Of a stretch of DNA of 64,000 nucleotides, positions 54,845 to 63,913 are shown piece after piece. Positions within the stretch are counted from its first letter, which is position 1. Each line of letters opens with the position of its first letter. The translations under genes were made by a program, and so were the position numbers. The DNA is from Collimonas rhizosphaerae. GTDB lineage: Bacteria > Pseudomonadota > Gammaproteobacteria > Burkholderiales > Burkholderiaceae_D. The notes under the pieces were generated by a model. The model did no database searches. It was given only the letters and a program-made list of their open reading frames with translations, and had not been told where the DNA came from. The DNA lies in contig NZ_JBANDC010000004.1 of NCBI RefSeq assembly GCF_038896935.1, forward strand, positions 186,001 through 250,000, read 5' to 3'.

Positions 54845-55039
54845 CTATACTGGCTTGCCGAGCGTTACGTGGTAAGCCTTTACGCCATGGCGGATGTCGC
54901 TTGGCAAATACGACTGGGTCTGGGCGATAAGGCCTTTCTTTGTCATTTCCTTGAATGCGCGGTCGAGCGTTTTCTTAAAGTCGCCGGAGGCGGTCGATGT
55001 CGAGCCCAGGTATTCTTGCAGTTCTCCGCGGGTATATCC
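54845..55039 (-). pseudogene. Remnant of a winged-helix DNA-binding protein
   Basis: On the reverse strand 64 codons read GYTRGELQEYLGSTSTASG, FKKTLDRAFKEMTKKGLIAQ and HGVKAYHVTLGKPV before TAG, which is a convincing winged-helix pattern. An in-frame TGA lies directly upstream (55040-55042) and there is no ATG or ribosome site near the 5' end, so it looks like the 3' part of a truncated gene. It ends 41 bp before the glycine-zipper protein's ATG on the same strand. Confidence 0.55.
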
Positions 55040-55042
55040 TCA

Positions 55043-55435
55043 CCACCATTTTGTATCACAAGTGCATTTTATCCAGTGAATTCATACGGCCATTTTTTTG
55101 TGTCAGTGTTAAGGATTCGTACCCGCACTTAAGGTAGTCATTCTCATTCCTCTAGTTGCTAAATGGAGACGCAGGCTAGCAAGAAAAGTTTTCTTGTTCT
55201 AAATAAACGCTATTATATTGCTTCTTTGGTAATGACTAGCGTTGACGGAATTGTCTGGTTGATGATTAATCTTTTCGCCAAACTGGTATCACAACAGGAC
55301 TGGCCGACCAACTCTGAAGCGCAGATAAATTCTCTTGAGCTAACAGAAGTTGTTAAGAGTCGTTGGAACTGGTTCTCGACTTGTCGACGGCATGTTCGGC
55401 ACTAACTATAAAAAAGCAGGCCAGGAGAGAATGTG
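55043..55435. other. Intergenic region before the CBASS operon
   Basis: AT-rich, contains the CBASS promoter region; a weak TATTAT-type -10 is near 55207. An 80-codon forward frame at 55163 has no ribosome site and atypical composition and is not called. Confidence 0.4.
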
Positions 55436-56434
55436 ATGAGTTGGACTAAAGAGCGGCCGTTCCAGGCACTTTCTCTTACCGGTGGCGGCTATCGAGGTCT
55501 TTTTACCGCTCGAGCGCTTCAGGTTATCGAAGAGCACATTAACGAACCCATAGGCCGCCGATTTGACCTAAGTTGCGGAACGTCAATCGGAGGCATAGTC
55601 GCGCTAGCGGTTGCATTTGAAATCCCAATGTCAATGGTCGTTAAGGTGTTCGAAGAAGAAGGTGAATCAATTTTCCCACCGGGAAAACGCGCGCCGGATG
55701 GTGTCAGGGGAAAGCTTGACCTATTTCAGCACATGAGAAAAGCACGATACTCGACACAACCTCTTCGTGACGCGATTGCTCGCCTTATACCGAAGGACAC
55801 CATCCTAGGTGACGCACTGCATCCAGTCGCCATACCAGCAGTGAATGTAACTCAAGGGCAGCCTCAAGTTTTCAAGACCCGCCACAAAGAAGAATGGCAA
55901 CGTGACTGGAAGCTCAAGGCTATAGATATCGCGGTCGCGACATCTGCGGCGCCCACATTTTTTGAGCTGGCGGAAATCGGGGACAACTTATATGCGGACG
56001 GAGGCCTATTCGCGAACGCTCCTGACCTCATTGCCGTACATGAAGCAGAGTATTTCTTTGATGTTCCTATCGACGCAGTTCGACTGCTAAGTATCGGGAC
56101 AACAACAAAGAGCTACTCACTATCGTATACCTCGGGACGAAATTTTGGAATTGCTGATTGGATGCAAGACCAACGATTGTTTTCCGTAATGATTTCATCG
56201 CAACAGCAATTCGTCGACCAGCTTGTTTCTCACCGAATGAAAGAACGGTATGTGCGCGTCGACCATGAGCCGTCACAGGAGCAGGCAAAAGACCTCGGCC
56301 TTGACGTAGCAACCTTCGCAGCTCGAAAAACATTAGCCGGTCTAGCCGAGAAGGCCGTCACAGATATTCTTGGAACGACACTTTCGCCATTTATTGCACA
56401 TGAGCCGCAGTTAAAAATAATTCGGGAGAAATAA
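55436..56434 (+). CDS. capV: Patatin-like phospholipase, CBASS effector (CapV-type)
   Basis: 332 residues. Patatin fold with the oxyanion loop TGGGYRGLF, nucleophile elbow GTSIGG (serine near residue 50) and the catalytic aspartate in ADGGLFANAPD. CapV phospholipases are activated by a cyclic nucleotide and degrade the inner membrane, killing the infected cell. AGGAG lies 8 bases before ATG 55436. The stop overlaps the next ATG (TAATG), and that gene encodes a CD-NTase, which fixes the role as a CBASS effector. Confidence 0.93.
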   Translation: MSWTKERPFQALSLTGGGYRGLFTARALQVIEEHINEPIGRRFDLSCGTSIGGIVALAVAFEIPMSMVVKVFEEEGESIFPPGKRAPDGVRGKLDLFQHMRKARYSTQPLRDAIARLIPKDTILGDALHPVAIPAVNVTQGQPQVFKTRHKEEWQRDWKLKAIDIAVATSAAPTFFELAEIGDNLYADGGLFANAPDLIAVHEAEYFFDVPIDAVRLLSIGTTTKSYSLSYTSGRNFGIADWMQDQRLFSVMISSQQQFVDQLVSHRMKERYVRVDHEPSQEQAKDLGLDVATFAARKTLAGLAEKAVTDILGTTLSPFIAHEPQLKIIREK

Positions 56435-57843
56435 TGGGAAAAGCGTCAACTCTGTTTAACGGCAGTGGTGAACAAACTCTGTACAAACGCGTTACACCCA
56501 CTCTTGCCCAGAGAGATTTTTTGCAGGAGCAGTGGAATGCTCTTGCCGACCACCTCAGCGCAAAGCTGTCTTCGGATTATGACTATCCGATATCGACATG
56601 GATTCAAGGGTCATATAAATTTGGCACGCTCATTCGGCCCGTTCACTCCGGCGAAGAATATGATGTAGACGTCGGTGTGTATTTTGAATGGGCCGAAGAT
56701 GGACATGCGACACCTGCCCCTGCCCAACTTCGCGAATGGGTGCAGCGAGAGTTGGTCGCCTACAAAGCGAGTTGCTCGGATATCAAACGAATTGATGAGC
56801 CAGCAAAAGAAAGATGCTCACGAGCGGTATACACGAAGCAATTTCATATTGACACGCCGGTTTATCATCTTGACCGGTCTAAAAATCGGCGCCGATTGGC
56901 GTGTTTGTCTGGAAAATGGGAAGAAAGCGACCCAAAGGCAATCTATACGTGGTTTAGGGATTCTGTCGACGCAGGCGGCCGAGACCAGCTACGCCGACTA
57001 GTACGTTACTTAAAAGGATGGGCTGCCGTGGCGTTTGAAGACGCCCCAGAATCCCGTCCTTCTTCCATCTTGCTTACAGTTCTCACGACAGAGGCCTTCA
57101 AAGCAGAATGGTTTCGACGATTTATCGGGATGGATGATGACGACGCACTTATAGCCATCATTAAGGTGATTCATGACCGACTGTTCAATAACTCAAGCGT
57201 GCTGAACCCGGTAGATGCACGGGAAAACATAAATCGCATCCCCGCGGATAAGTGGGATGGTCTGCTTACTCGTCTTCAAGCACTTCGCGATGCGGCGGAA
57301 TATGCAGAAAACGCGCCTGACGAAGCGGCCGCGGCTTTAGCATGGTCAGAACCATTTTCCTTTTTAATGCCATTACCGGCAGCACACGAAGTAGAGGTGA
57401 TAGACGAAGGTTCTGGCCGCGCAATTATGCAGATTCCAGAAATCGAAATTGAGGTCTTTTCGCGGAACCCTAAACAATCTGTTGGTCGCCATAGGAATGA
57501 AGTAACGAGTGTCGCGAAAGGGCGTGACCTTACGTTCACGATTGTCAACTCGCACATCATTCCTGCATACGCGACCGTTGAGTGGACCGTCCGTAACGAT
57601 GGCGAGGAATCCGACGCTATTGGTGATTTGGGTCATCGACGGATTGGAATACGCGCGCTATCAGTAAATGAGAAAACCTGTTATGCCGGTATCCAATATA
57701 TGGACTGTATCATCCGTTTGAACGGGGCCGTATATGCGATGCGCCGCGTCCCCGTCAATATTAAAGACATTCGCTATCCCCCGCGAAACCCACCAAAGCC
57801 CACGTATACAAAGATAAAGAGTTTTTTGAGAAAGCGTCGTTAG
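56434..57843 (+). CDS. CBASS cyclic-oligonucleotide synthase (CD-NTase) with AGS-C-like domain
   Basis: 469 residues. Nucleotidyltransferase core with GSYKFGTLIRP (GS at 59-60), the metal pair in EEYDVDVGVYF (Asp77, Asp79) and third acidic residue in FHIDTPVY (Asp140). The last about 130 residues (EVFSRNPKQSVGRHRNE, then HRRIGIRALSVNEKTCYAG) fit the AGS-C sensor domain often fused to SMODS nucleotidyltransferases. It makes a cyclic di- or oligonucleotide on phage infection and so switches on the patatin. No Cap2/Cap3 or HORMA/TRIP13 genes adjoin, so this is a minimal two-gene type I CBASS. The exact product is not predictable here. Confidence 0.93.
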   Translation: MGKASTLFNGSGEQTLYKRVTPTLAQRDFLQEQWNALADHLSAKLSSDYDYPISTWIQGSYKFGTLIRPVHSGEEYDVDVGVYFEWAEDGHATPAPAQLREWVQRELVAYKASCSDIKRIDEPAKERCSRAVYTKQFHIDTPVYHLDRSKNRRRLACLSGKWEESDPKAIYTWFRDSVDAGGRDQLRRLVRYLKGWAAVAFEDAPESRPSSILLTVLTTEAFKAEWFRRFIGMDDDDALIAIIKVIHDRLFNNSSVLNPVDARENINRIPADKWDGLLTRLQALRDAAEYAENAPDEAAAALAWSEPFSFLMPLPAAHEVEVIDEGSGRAIMQIPEIEIEVFSRNPKQSVGRHRNEVTSVAKGRDLTFTIVNSHIIPAYATVEWTVRNDGEESDAIGDLGHRRIGIRALSVNEKTCYAGIQYMDCIIRLNGAVYAMRRVPVNIKDIRYPPRNPPKPTYTKIKSFLRKRR

Positions 57844-58121
57844 CCGCTATTCACAGCCTCTCCGCATAGACCACAATTTCGCTTTTCTGGCCTGATGCAG
57901 GGTATATGGTGATGACGCACGCAGCGCATATCGCATAGACCTTAAGCGGGGATGCCACCGTATAGCTTGGTTTTAACGTTATCCCGAAGGCGATTTTGCA
58001 TCGGCTCACAACACAAAAGTTTGAGGGGTCCCGATGATTCATCTGGCGCTCGATTGTATTAACGCGAATAGATTGTCGATATTGACTGATTTCGAATTTT
58101 GGCTAAATAGTGAGCACGAGA
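57844..58121. other. Intergenic region between CBASS and nuclease genes
   Basis: 278 bp of AT-rich sequence; no supported ORF or terminator seen. Confidence 0.4.
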
Positions 58122-59426
58122 ATGTCGATAAATATTACAGATAAATTTCACGAATTTCTTGCGGACTCAAATTTGGCACTCGCCTTAGAATCAGTGAAAA
58201 GAGTCGACGACGTCTTTGATATCATTAACCCAAATGAGACCCAGCACTCCTGCATTCTGCAGTGGCTGTTCGACCCGCGCGAAGGTCACGGGCAAGGCGA
58301 AGAAATTTTCAAAGACTTTTTGAATGCGGTATATAACGTCGATTCAGAAAGCGATTTCCACCAAGACCTATTCAAAGCCTGGACACCTAGCCGAATTGCG
58401 GTAAGCGGGTTTCAATCGTTGATTGTGGTACGGGAAAAATCGATACTTAAAAAGGGGCGCCAAGATTTGCTTCTTGTTGACCCAGTTCATAAATTTATCA
58501 TTTTGGTCGAGAACAAATCGGGTTCCAGATGGACCGCGGTGCAGTTGAAGAGCTATCGGACTCAACTCGAAGCGTTAGCAAAGCCAAGGAAACCGTACCA
58601 CGGTTACAAAATTGGGCTTGTTTTGCTCGACAGACTCAAAGATGAGGAGACGTTGGATGACGGCGAGGTGAAGCGGTGGGCATACATTGACTACACCTGG
58701 CTGGAAAAAGCTGCACGTCGCGCTGAAGTGCGAGCGTCTCGTAACGGAGATTTGGGACATCAGCTCGTGATTTCGTACTGCCGCCGCCAAGCAGGTTATG
58801 AATCGACAGAGGAGCGAAAGCTCGACGAAATTTTAGTTAGTCTCAATCAGGCCCATAGGGATGTTGTTCATGAAATTGGCTTGGCTCGCAGAACCAAACG
58901 TCCTGGAAGCACTCATCTTGCATTAGATGGTATCGAAAGCTTGATTTGGGTCTGGACCCATCAAAATAGAGATTTGTCGGCAATGTTGGAAAATCAGAAG
59001 CCGTTGGCATTTCTTAAGGGGGCGCTTGAGAAAACGTTTGGTTCTAGTCTCGATTTTGATGTACGCAAGAAAACTATGCTTGTCATAGACAAATCTTGGG
59101 AATCTTTCTGTGACCCGAACAGCGTGCCGTCGTGGCCGTTTTTAATTAAGGTTCGTGACACTTCTTTATCCGATGACGGTGCATTGCCGGAGAAACGAAA
59201 ATACTCAGTCGTTGTCGAGTTCTGGCACGGCTTTGTTAAAAACAATTTAGTTGGTGAAATACGAATGGTCCTGAACAAGCTATATGGCAAAGAGGCTTTG
59301 AGATTTTCTGGAGCGAATGTTCGACGCCTTGGCCGGCAGAAGGATATTACGGAGGACAAACTCCATGGCGAGGTGAAGAAGATGCTTACAACTCTTCAGC
59401 GCGAGTTGGAAGCCATAACGTCGTAA
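58122..59426 (+). CDS. PD-(D/E)XK nuclease superfamily protein (PDDEXK_4-like)
   Basis: 434 residues from ATG 58122 (GTG 58110 also possible; no strong ribosome site for either). The N-terminal half is a PDDEXK fold: VKRVDDVFDIINPNETQHSC, ILQWLFDP, GRQDLLLVDP with the catalytic Asp, and FIILVENKSGS with the E-x-K pair, followed by VQLKSYRTQLEAL. This matches the PDDEXK_4 group common in defence islands. The C-terminal 250 residues are unassigned. It lies 280 bp after CBASS in the same direction; whether it works with it or alone is unknown. Confidence 0.8.
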   Translation: MSINITDKFHEFLADSNLALALESVKRVDDVFDIINPNETQHSCILQWLFDPREGHGQGEEIFKDFLNAVYNVDSESDFHQDLFKAWTPSRIAVSGFQSLIVVREKSILKKGRQDLLLVDPVHKFIILVENKSGSRWTAVQLKSYRTQLEALAKPRKPYHGYKIGLVLLDRLKDEETLDDGEVKRWAYIDYTWLEKAARRAEVRASRNGDLGHQLVISYCRRQAGYESTEERKLDEILVSLNQAHRDVVHEIGLARRTKRPGSTHLALDGIESLIWVWTHQNRDLSAMLENQKPLAFLKGALEKTFGSSLDFDVRKKTMLVIDKSWESFCDPNSVPSWPFLIKVRDTSLSDDGALPEKRKYSVVVEFWHGFVKNNLVGEIRMVLNKLYGKEALRFSGANVRRLGRQKDITEDKLHGEVKKMLTTLQRELEAITS

Positions 59427-59457
59427 TTGAAAAATTTGTTTTTAAGGCGGCAAGCTG

Positions 59458-59871
59458 CTATTCGTCCATGTCTCCAATACATAACTTAACGGTTAAGGAC
59501 CAATCAAGGTCCTGCGGCCAACGGGACCTCCCATGACCGACGCTCTCGCGGGGCGAAGTACTCAAGGGAAGGCATGGCAAGCGAAGATGTCGTTCCTCGT
59601 CGATGAGCTGCTTGGCGGCCATATGCAGCGCTGATTCGTACCCTGCATTGCAGTTTGTTCCCGGAGCGTGTGCAAAGTGAGGCGCTACACCGCGCTCTCC
59701 GAGGCAGTGCTTGGCATAGAGGGGTTGCTGACAACCCGGGCACATACAGTCGCAAGCAGCCCCTAATGGAACCTCGCGCGGCTCATACAGCCGTCCATCC
59801 AGCTGCGAAACACCGAAAGGCACTCGCAGGCTATTGCCTGTTGGTTTAGTGGTCGCGCGGTCTGATATCAC
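59458..59871 (-). CDS. Shortened CoiA-like protein
   Basis: 137 residues. Cysteine-histidine module CDCMCPGCQQPLYAKHCLGE followed by PHFAHAPG and ESALHMAAKQLI is the N-terminal zinc-binding part of CoiA-family proteins, whose usual length is over 300 residues and which carry a nuclease domain behind this. Here the frame stops shortly after, so the nuclease part is missing. GTG start without clear ribosome site. Probably a decaying remnant or a stand-alone zinc module. Confidence 0.6.
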   Translation of the reverse strand: MISDRATTKPTGNSLRVPFGVSQLDGRLYEPREVPLGAACDCMCPGCQQPLYAKHCLGERGVAPHFAHAPGTNCNAGYESALHMAAKQLIDEERHLRLPCLPLSTSPRESVGHGRSRWPQDLDWSLTVKLCIGDMDE

Positions 59872-60023
59872 GGAGAATGACTAACTCCTATCTATTAAGT
59901 CTAACGTGGCGATTATTGCCGCTTGCACCCAACCACAAGCTTGGAGTTCTAGTTGAGTACATGAATCTCCCTGTTGCCGGTCGATAGCCGTTTGGCCAAT
60001 TTAAACTTCTTGAACAGGCATTT

Positions 60024-61667
60024 TTAGATATGGTCCACGGTTGTCTGCATTGAAGAATTTACTTGTGGCGTGATTAAATTCGCGTCAACAATCGACGCGC
60101 TTTGACACCAGTTTTGAATTGAGTCTACGCATCGCTTCACACCAGGCTGGCCCAACGAAAACTCACAAAGTGCACCAACACGATGAGTGTTCCAAAATTC
60201 GTTGCTGTCCAATGTCGAAACGTCGGCAACTCCAGGTAGCAGTAGCAGACATAGGTCAGGACGTCGGTCGCCTAAACGGAGGGAGTCATGGTAAATATGA
60301 GCAGAATCCATAGCGTCGAGAACATTGGACCGCCCGCTCCGATACTTCGCGTCAAGAACTAGGAATTGACATGCATTCCCAACCCAAACGACAAATACTA
60401 TATCGGGAAACCGGTCCTTGGAGAGGCTCCAGGCCAGTTTTCCGGAGTCCGGATTTTCTGAATTAAATTTTGCTTGGAATAGTGCCTCTAAGCGGATGCC
60501 TGATGGCAGCGAAATCGCAAACGCTAATTCTGCACTTGCGGTTGCGCTCTTTTGTATTTTCCAGCCCTCGCAATTGAATGCACTTTGCAGAGCACTTAAC
60601 AGGTGGACAAAGCACCACGTTTCGTAAATGCCCCAAGTGGGGCTAACATTAAGCTGGTCCTCCGCTACGTCGCCGTTGACGCCAGAACGTAGGGCGGAGG
60701 TTCCTTGGCGATAAGCTCGGCTATACATCGGATTTGCGGCAATGTGTGTGAGCCCGGCCGATGAGGTTTCGGCCCTGAGCACACCAGAAAAGGGTGTGTC
60801 GCGCAGGAGCCCATCAGCACGAACGGCAAGCTTGCGCAGCAATTCAAGTCTTCGTGATTTCCGAGAAGCTTGCTCATCCTTATCTTGAATGAAACCGTAC
60901 GAGTCAACGCGCTCCATCAGCATGCGCACATTTGCTTGAAAACGCTGAAGAAGAGCTTTCATCGTGCGGTTAGCTGCAGTATCAAAGCTTGGGATAGCAA
61001 CCGGGGTCAAGAGTTGTATCGACTCAATAGCTTCGGCTGCTCCATCGACTCCACCTACAATTGCGAGTAGCCGCCTGTCCATCAACGCAGTTGAGTGTAG
61101 TTTTCTTATCGCAGAAAGTGAAACTTCTTGATATATCGGACGAATCGTCTTGTGTGGCGCTTTACTAATTTTAGCTACCGATTGAAGAAATAACTCCCCG
61201 TGTTGTTTCATGCGGGCATAGGCCACTAGCGAGTTGACGTTTGCACTAGTCAACTCGACACCGAATTCCGACGTCGCCGCAGTCGACCCAAGTAACAGGT
61301 GCGCGTCAAAGTTTCGAATTTCATCGAACATCGCGGCATAAGTATGCGTTCCCACCTTGGCAGGTTTAGGAACGATTTCGGCAACGAATCTATACGTCCT
61401 GCCGACAGAATCGATTGCAGATATTTCCACTTGACCTGCAAAGAAGCCAGCGGACCAAAGATAGAAATCACCGTCGGGTGACAATTTCAACTCAACATCG
61501 TCAATTAACAATCTAACAATAGCGATATCCGGAAACCGAAACTTGTATTCTTTGTCTTCGGATAACAAGACCGGGATTAAATCCGTCCGACAAATGTGGG
61601 ATTGATGAGCACCCTCTTTGGAGACTACCGTGACGTGCAACTCGCAGAAATCGGGGGTGGAGTTCAT
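60024..61667 (-). CDS. McrC-like subunit: DUF2357 protein with PD-(D/E)XK nuclease domain
   Basis: 547 residues. The N-terminal half fits DUF2357 proteins paired with McrB-like ATPases. The C-terminal part has the PDDEXK pattern FPDIVFVVWVGNACQFLVLD followed by AKYRSG, giving Asp near 422 and the D-x-K pair near 439-441, with an upstream acidic helix (GIYETWCFVHLL). In known McrBC and related systems the C subunit cuts DNA when the B subunit translocates. ATG overlaps the upstream stop as ATGA, so the two subunits are co-translated. Which modification or structure is recognised is not known. Confidence 0.85.
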   Translation of the reverse strand: MNSTPDFCELHVTVVSKEGAHQSHICRTDLIPVLLSEDKEYKFRFPDIAIVRLLIDDVELKLSPDGDFYLWSAGFFAGQVEISAIDSVGRTYRFVAEIVPKPAKVGTHTYAAMFDEIRNFDAHLLLGSTAATSEFGVELTSANVNSLVAYARMKQHGELFLQSVAKISKAPHKTIRPIYQEVSLSAIRKLHSTALMDRRLLAIVGGVDGAAEAIESIQLLTPVAIPSFDTAANRTMKALLQRFQANVRMLMERVDSYGFIQDKDEQASRKSRRLELLRKLAVRADGLLRDTPFSGVLRAETSSAGLTHIAANPMYSRAYRQGTSALRSGVNGDVAEDQLNVSPTWGIYETWCFVHLLSALQSAFNCEGWKIQKSATASAELAFAISLPSGIRLEALFQAKFNSENPDSGKLAWSLSKDRFPDIVFVVWVGNACQFLVLDAKYRSGRSNVLDAMDSAHIYHDSLRLGDRRPDLCLLLLPGVADVSTLDSNEFWNTHRVGALCEFSLGQPGVKRCVDSIQNWCQSASIVDANLITPQVNSSMQTTVDHI

Positions 61668-63913
61668 CGCCAAAAACGAGCTGTACCAGTTTCGCGGAGG
61701 TCAATTTGTAAACTCGCGACTCTTTCCGCGCTGCGCATTAATCCCTCTTTGGTAAGGACCTGGTGGACGTTGTTCAATGCAAGTTCGAAGCGCGCAGAAT
61801 GCTCACCACGCAGCTTTGGGAGTACCTTCGCGAAGATTGCCGCATCTAACGAACCAGTGTTTGCGGGGTCAATTCCAGCAACGAATTCCATGTACCTAAG
61901 GACATCATCAATTGTGCGCCATGCGAAGTGCAGGCGCACAGGTGCTAGCGCTTCGGACAGACCGTTCAAAACACTCTTTGCTCTCGTCTTAGTTTCAACA
62001 TCCAAATTTGTTGATTGCCACATAGGAGCATCTTCGACACATATCTTCCAAAATTCGAGTGTGTAAGCTCGGTCTAACACTTTGTCAGAAAGCCCATGCG
62101 TCGTCTCATCCATGTTCAGAGTGCCGATGATGGCCAGATTGGATGGGTACTGGACCTTGCGTGGCACGTCCGAAGTGCCTTCGCCGAGTTGGTGTAAGTC
62201 AACCCATCCCTGGGTTTCCATCGCGGAAAGTATCGGAGCAAGATACTGCTCTGGATGCGATAGATTCATTTCGTCCAGGATTGCGACATACGGTTGAGTT
62301 GGGTCCTCCGCTGCTCTGAGCAGCAATTCAAGAAATGGTGCACTTCGATACGTCTGCGTCAATGGGTTCACATATCCTAATAGTGGACTTGGGTCGAACC
62401 AGCCTGGTTGAACCGGAACAATACGAACGTTTTCGTGGTCATTATTCTTGACGTCACAGAGTGCCAGCGAGTAATTCAGCGCTAGTTGCGTCTTGCCAGA
62501 ACCGGAAATCCCGGATAGGACAGCAAAGTGCCGGACGGGATGAAACCATAAGCCCGCGTGCAGTTGCTGAACCAACTCGATTGGGTAAGTCAACTTTCCA
62601 ACGATTAAAGCGTTCAAGCGTTCGTTCAACTTAGAAAAAGTGGCTGTCTCGACATGTGTCGGAATCGCATCCAACTTAGAGCTAGTCTCCTCTTGAAGTT
62701 TTGGCAAACACTCAGGCTCCCATGTAATCATCTCTGCCCATCGCAGCCCACGCTGAGTGAGTTGAAAACGTTTCAGCGGAACTTGTTCGATGATATTGAG
62801 GCTTACGAGCCAACCAACCAATGAACTTGGTGCAAAATCAGAAGTCCAGCCTGGGTTAACTTTCTTCAGAAGTAGCATCACATCAAGTTTAGATTGGGCG
62901 CCATTCTTCAAAAAATGAATCACGTTGTCGACGCCAAGTACACGAGTTAACAAGTGGTCAGATAACTCGTCAGGGTCGCTGGAGTTCAACAGGTTGATGC
63001 CTCGAGCGGTTAGCTGATAAATCCCATTATCGAGAGCGGAGAGGTTGAATTCGCGAGCAATAGAGTTAATGACGGTTCCGATGCTAGTGGCCGCGAGGTC
63101 TGGATTTTCGTGCCGAATTGCATCCACGAATTCCTCTCGCGATAGCCCGTCCTCAAGTACCTGTACAAAACTCATCAGTGACGGAAAACTTCCCTTCATC
63201 GCAGTAAGTCCCTTACGCCGCTTTATTGCAGCTAGGGGTTTTAAAGTACTGTCTATTGGCGTCGCCGGAGAAATCGAAGCTTCGTCTGTTGCTGCAAATA
63301 GCGAATCATACAAATACCAAGGTAGGCACAGACGTTTGATTTTTTCGGGAATATTGTCAGATGAAACTGCACCTAGAAGCATGTTAAGGCGAGTCTTAAT
63401 ATGGGTGTGCATCTGAACGGGATGGGCGTTACGAACTCCCCCCATTGCTAAATGTAGTTTTTGGAGGCGACCAACATCTGCGATTGTTGTGAAATTATCG
63501 GGGAAAATGGCGCACAACACGCGGTTAATCTTAAGCTTTGGGACTCGGTCGCAAAGCGACTCCATGCGATTGACCAGTTGCTCGTAAAGATTTTTTAAAT
63601 AATTGTCTGGGTCTTGACCTTGTTCAAGAACAGTCGCTATTTGCTCCGCAAACCACAGGCGAAATTCCTCGTTATCCAAGGCAGGCGCTGTTTTAACACT
63701 GCCATTTCCTGTGGAAGATACGGCCTGCTCCTCCCACAAATATTGCAGAAATTTTCTATCCGTTAGAGCACCTGGCACTTTTTCCTTTACGTCACCTAAA
63801 AACAACGTAAGGCGCTTAGTCCAATCATCGGTATATCCCGCAGAGTCCCGGAGCTTTTCAGCTTGTGCTACGGCAGACAAAAGGTCCGCATCTGTTGAAA
63901 GGTCTTTAGTCAC
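61664..63913 (-). CDS. McrB-like AAA+ ATPase/GTPase with long N-terminal region
   Basis: 749 residues. AAA+ core in the C-terminal half: Walker A LSGISGSGKTQLAL (467-480), Walker B YVAILDEMNLSHPEQY (542-557) and the McrB-type sensor/arginine-finger region GTLNMDETTHGLSDKVLDRA (597-616). The first 420 residues are not the Escherichia coli DUF3578 domain; parts of 245-400 look like tandem winged helices (QLTARGINLLN, RFQLTQRGLRWAE). Such extra N-terminal domains read the target in this class. GTG start with AGGAAG 6 bases upstream. Partner of the DUF2357 nuclease. Confidence 0.85.
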   Translation of the reverse strand: MTKDLSTDADLLSAVAQAEKLRDSAGYTDDWTKRLTLFLGDVKEKVPGALTDRKFLQYLWEEQAVSSTGNGSVKTAPALDNEEFRLWFAEQIATVLEQGQDPDNYLKNLYEQLVNRMESLCDRVPKLKINRVLCAIFPDNFTTIADVGRLQKLHLAMGGVRNAHPVQMHTHIKTRLNMLLGAVSSDNIPEKIKRLCLPWYLYDSLFAATDEASISPATPIDSTLKPLAAIKRRKGLTAMKGSFPSLMSFVQVLEDGLSREEFVDAIRHENPDLAATSIGTVINSIAREFNLSALDNGIYQLTARGINLLNSSDPDELSDHLLTRVLGVDNVIHFLKNGAQSKLDVMLLLKKVNPGWTSDFAPSSLVGWLVSLNIIEQVPLKRFQLTQRGLRWAEMITWEPECLPKLQEETSSKLDAIPTHVETATFSKLNERLNALIVGKLTYPIELVQQLHAGLWFHPVRHFAVLSGISGSGKTQLALNYSLALCDVKNNDHENVRIVPVQPGWFDPSPLLGYVNPLTQTYRSAPFLELLLRAAEDPTQPYVAILDEMNLSHPEQYLAPILSAMETQGWVDLHQLGEGTSDVPRKVQYPSNLAIIGTLNMDETTHGLSDKVLDRAYTLEFWKICVEDAPMWQSTNLDVETKTRAKSVLNGLSEALAPVRLHFAWRTIDDVLRYMEFVAGIDPANTGSLDAAIFAKVLPKLRGEHSARFELALNNVHQVLTKEGLMRSAERVASLQIDLRETGTARFWR

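Noticed and set aside
54869..55132. 87-codon forward frame
   Set aside because: Antisense to the winged-helix remnant, which has much better protein character.
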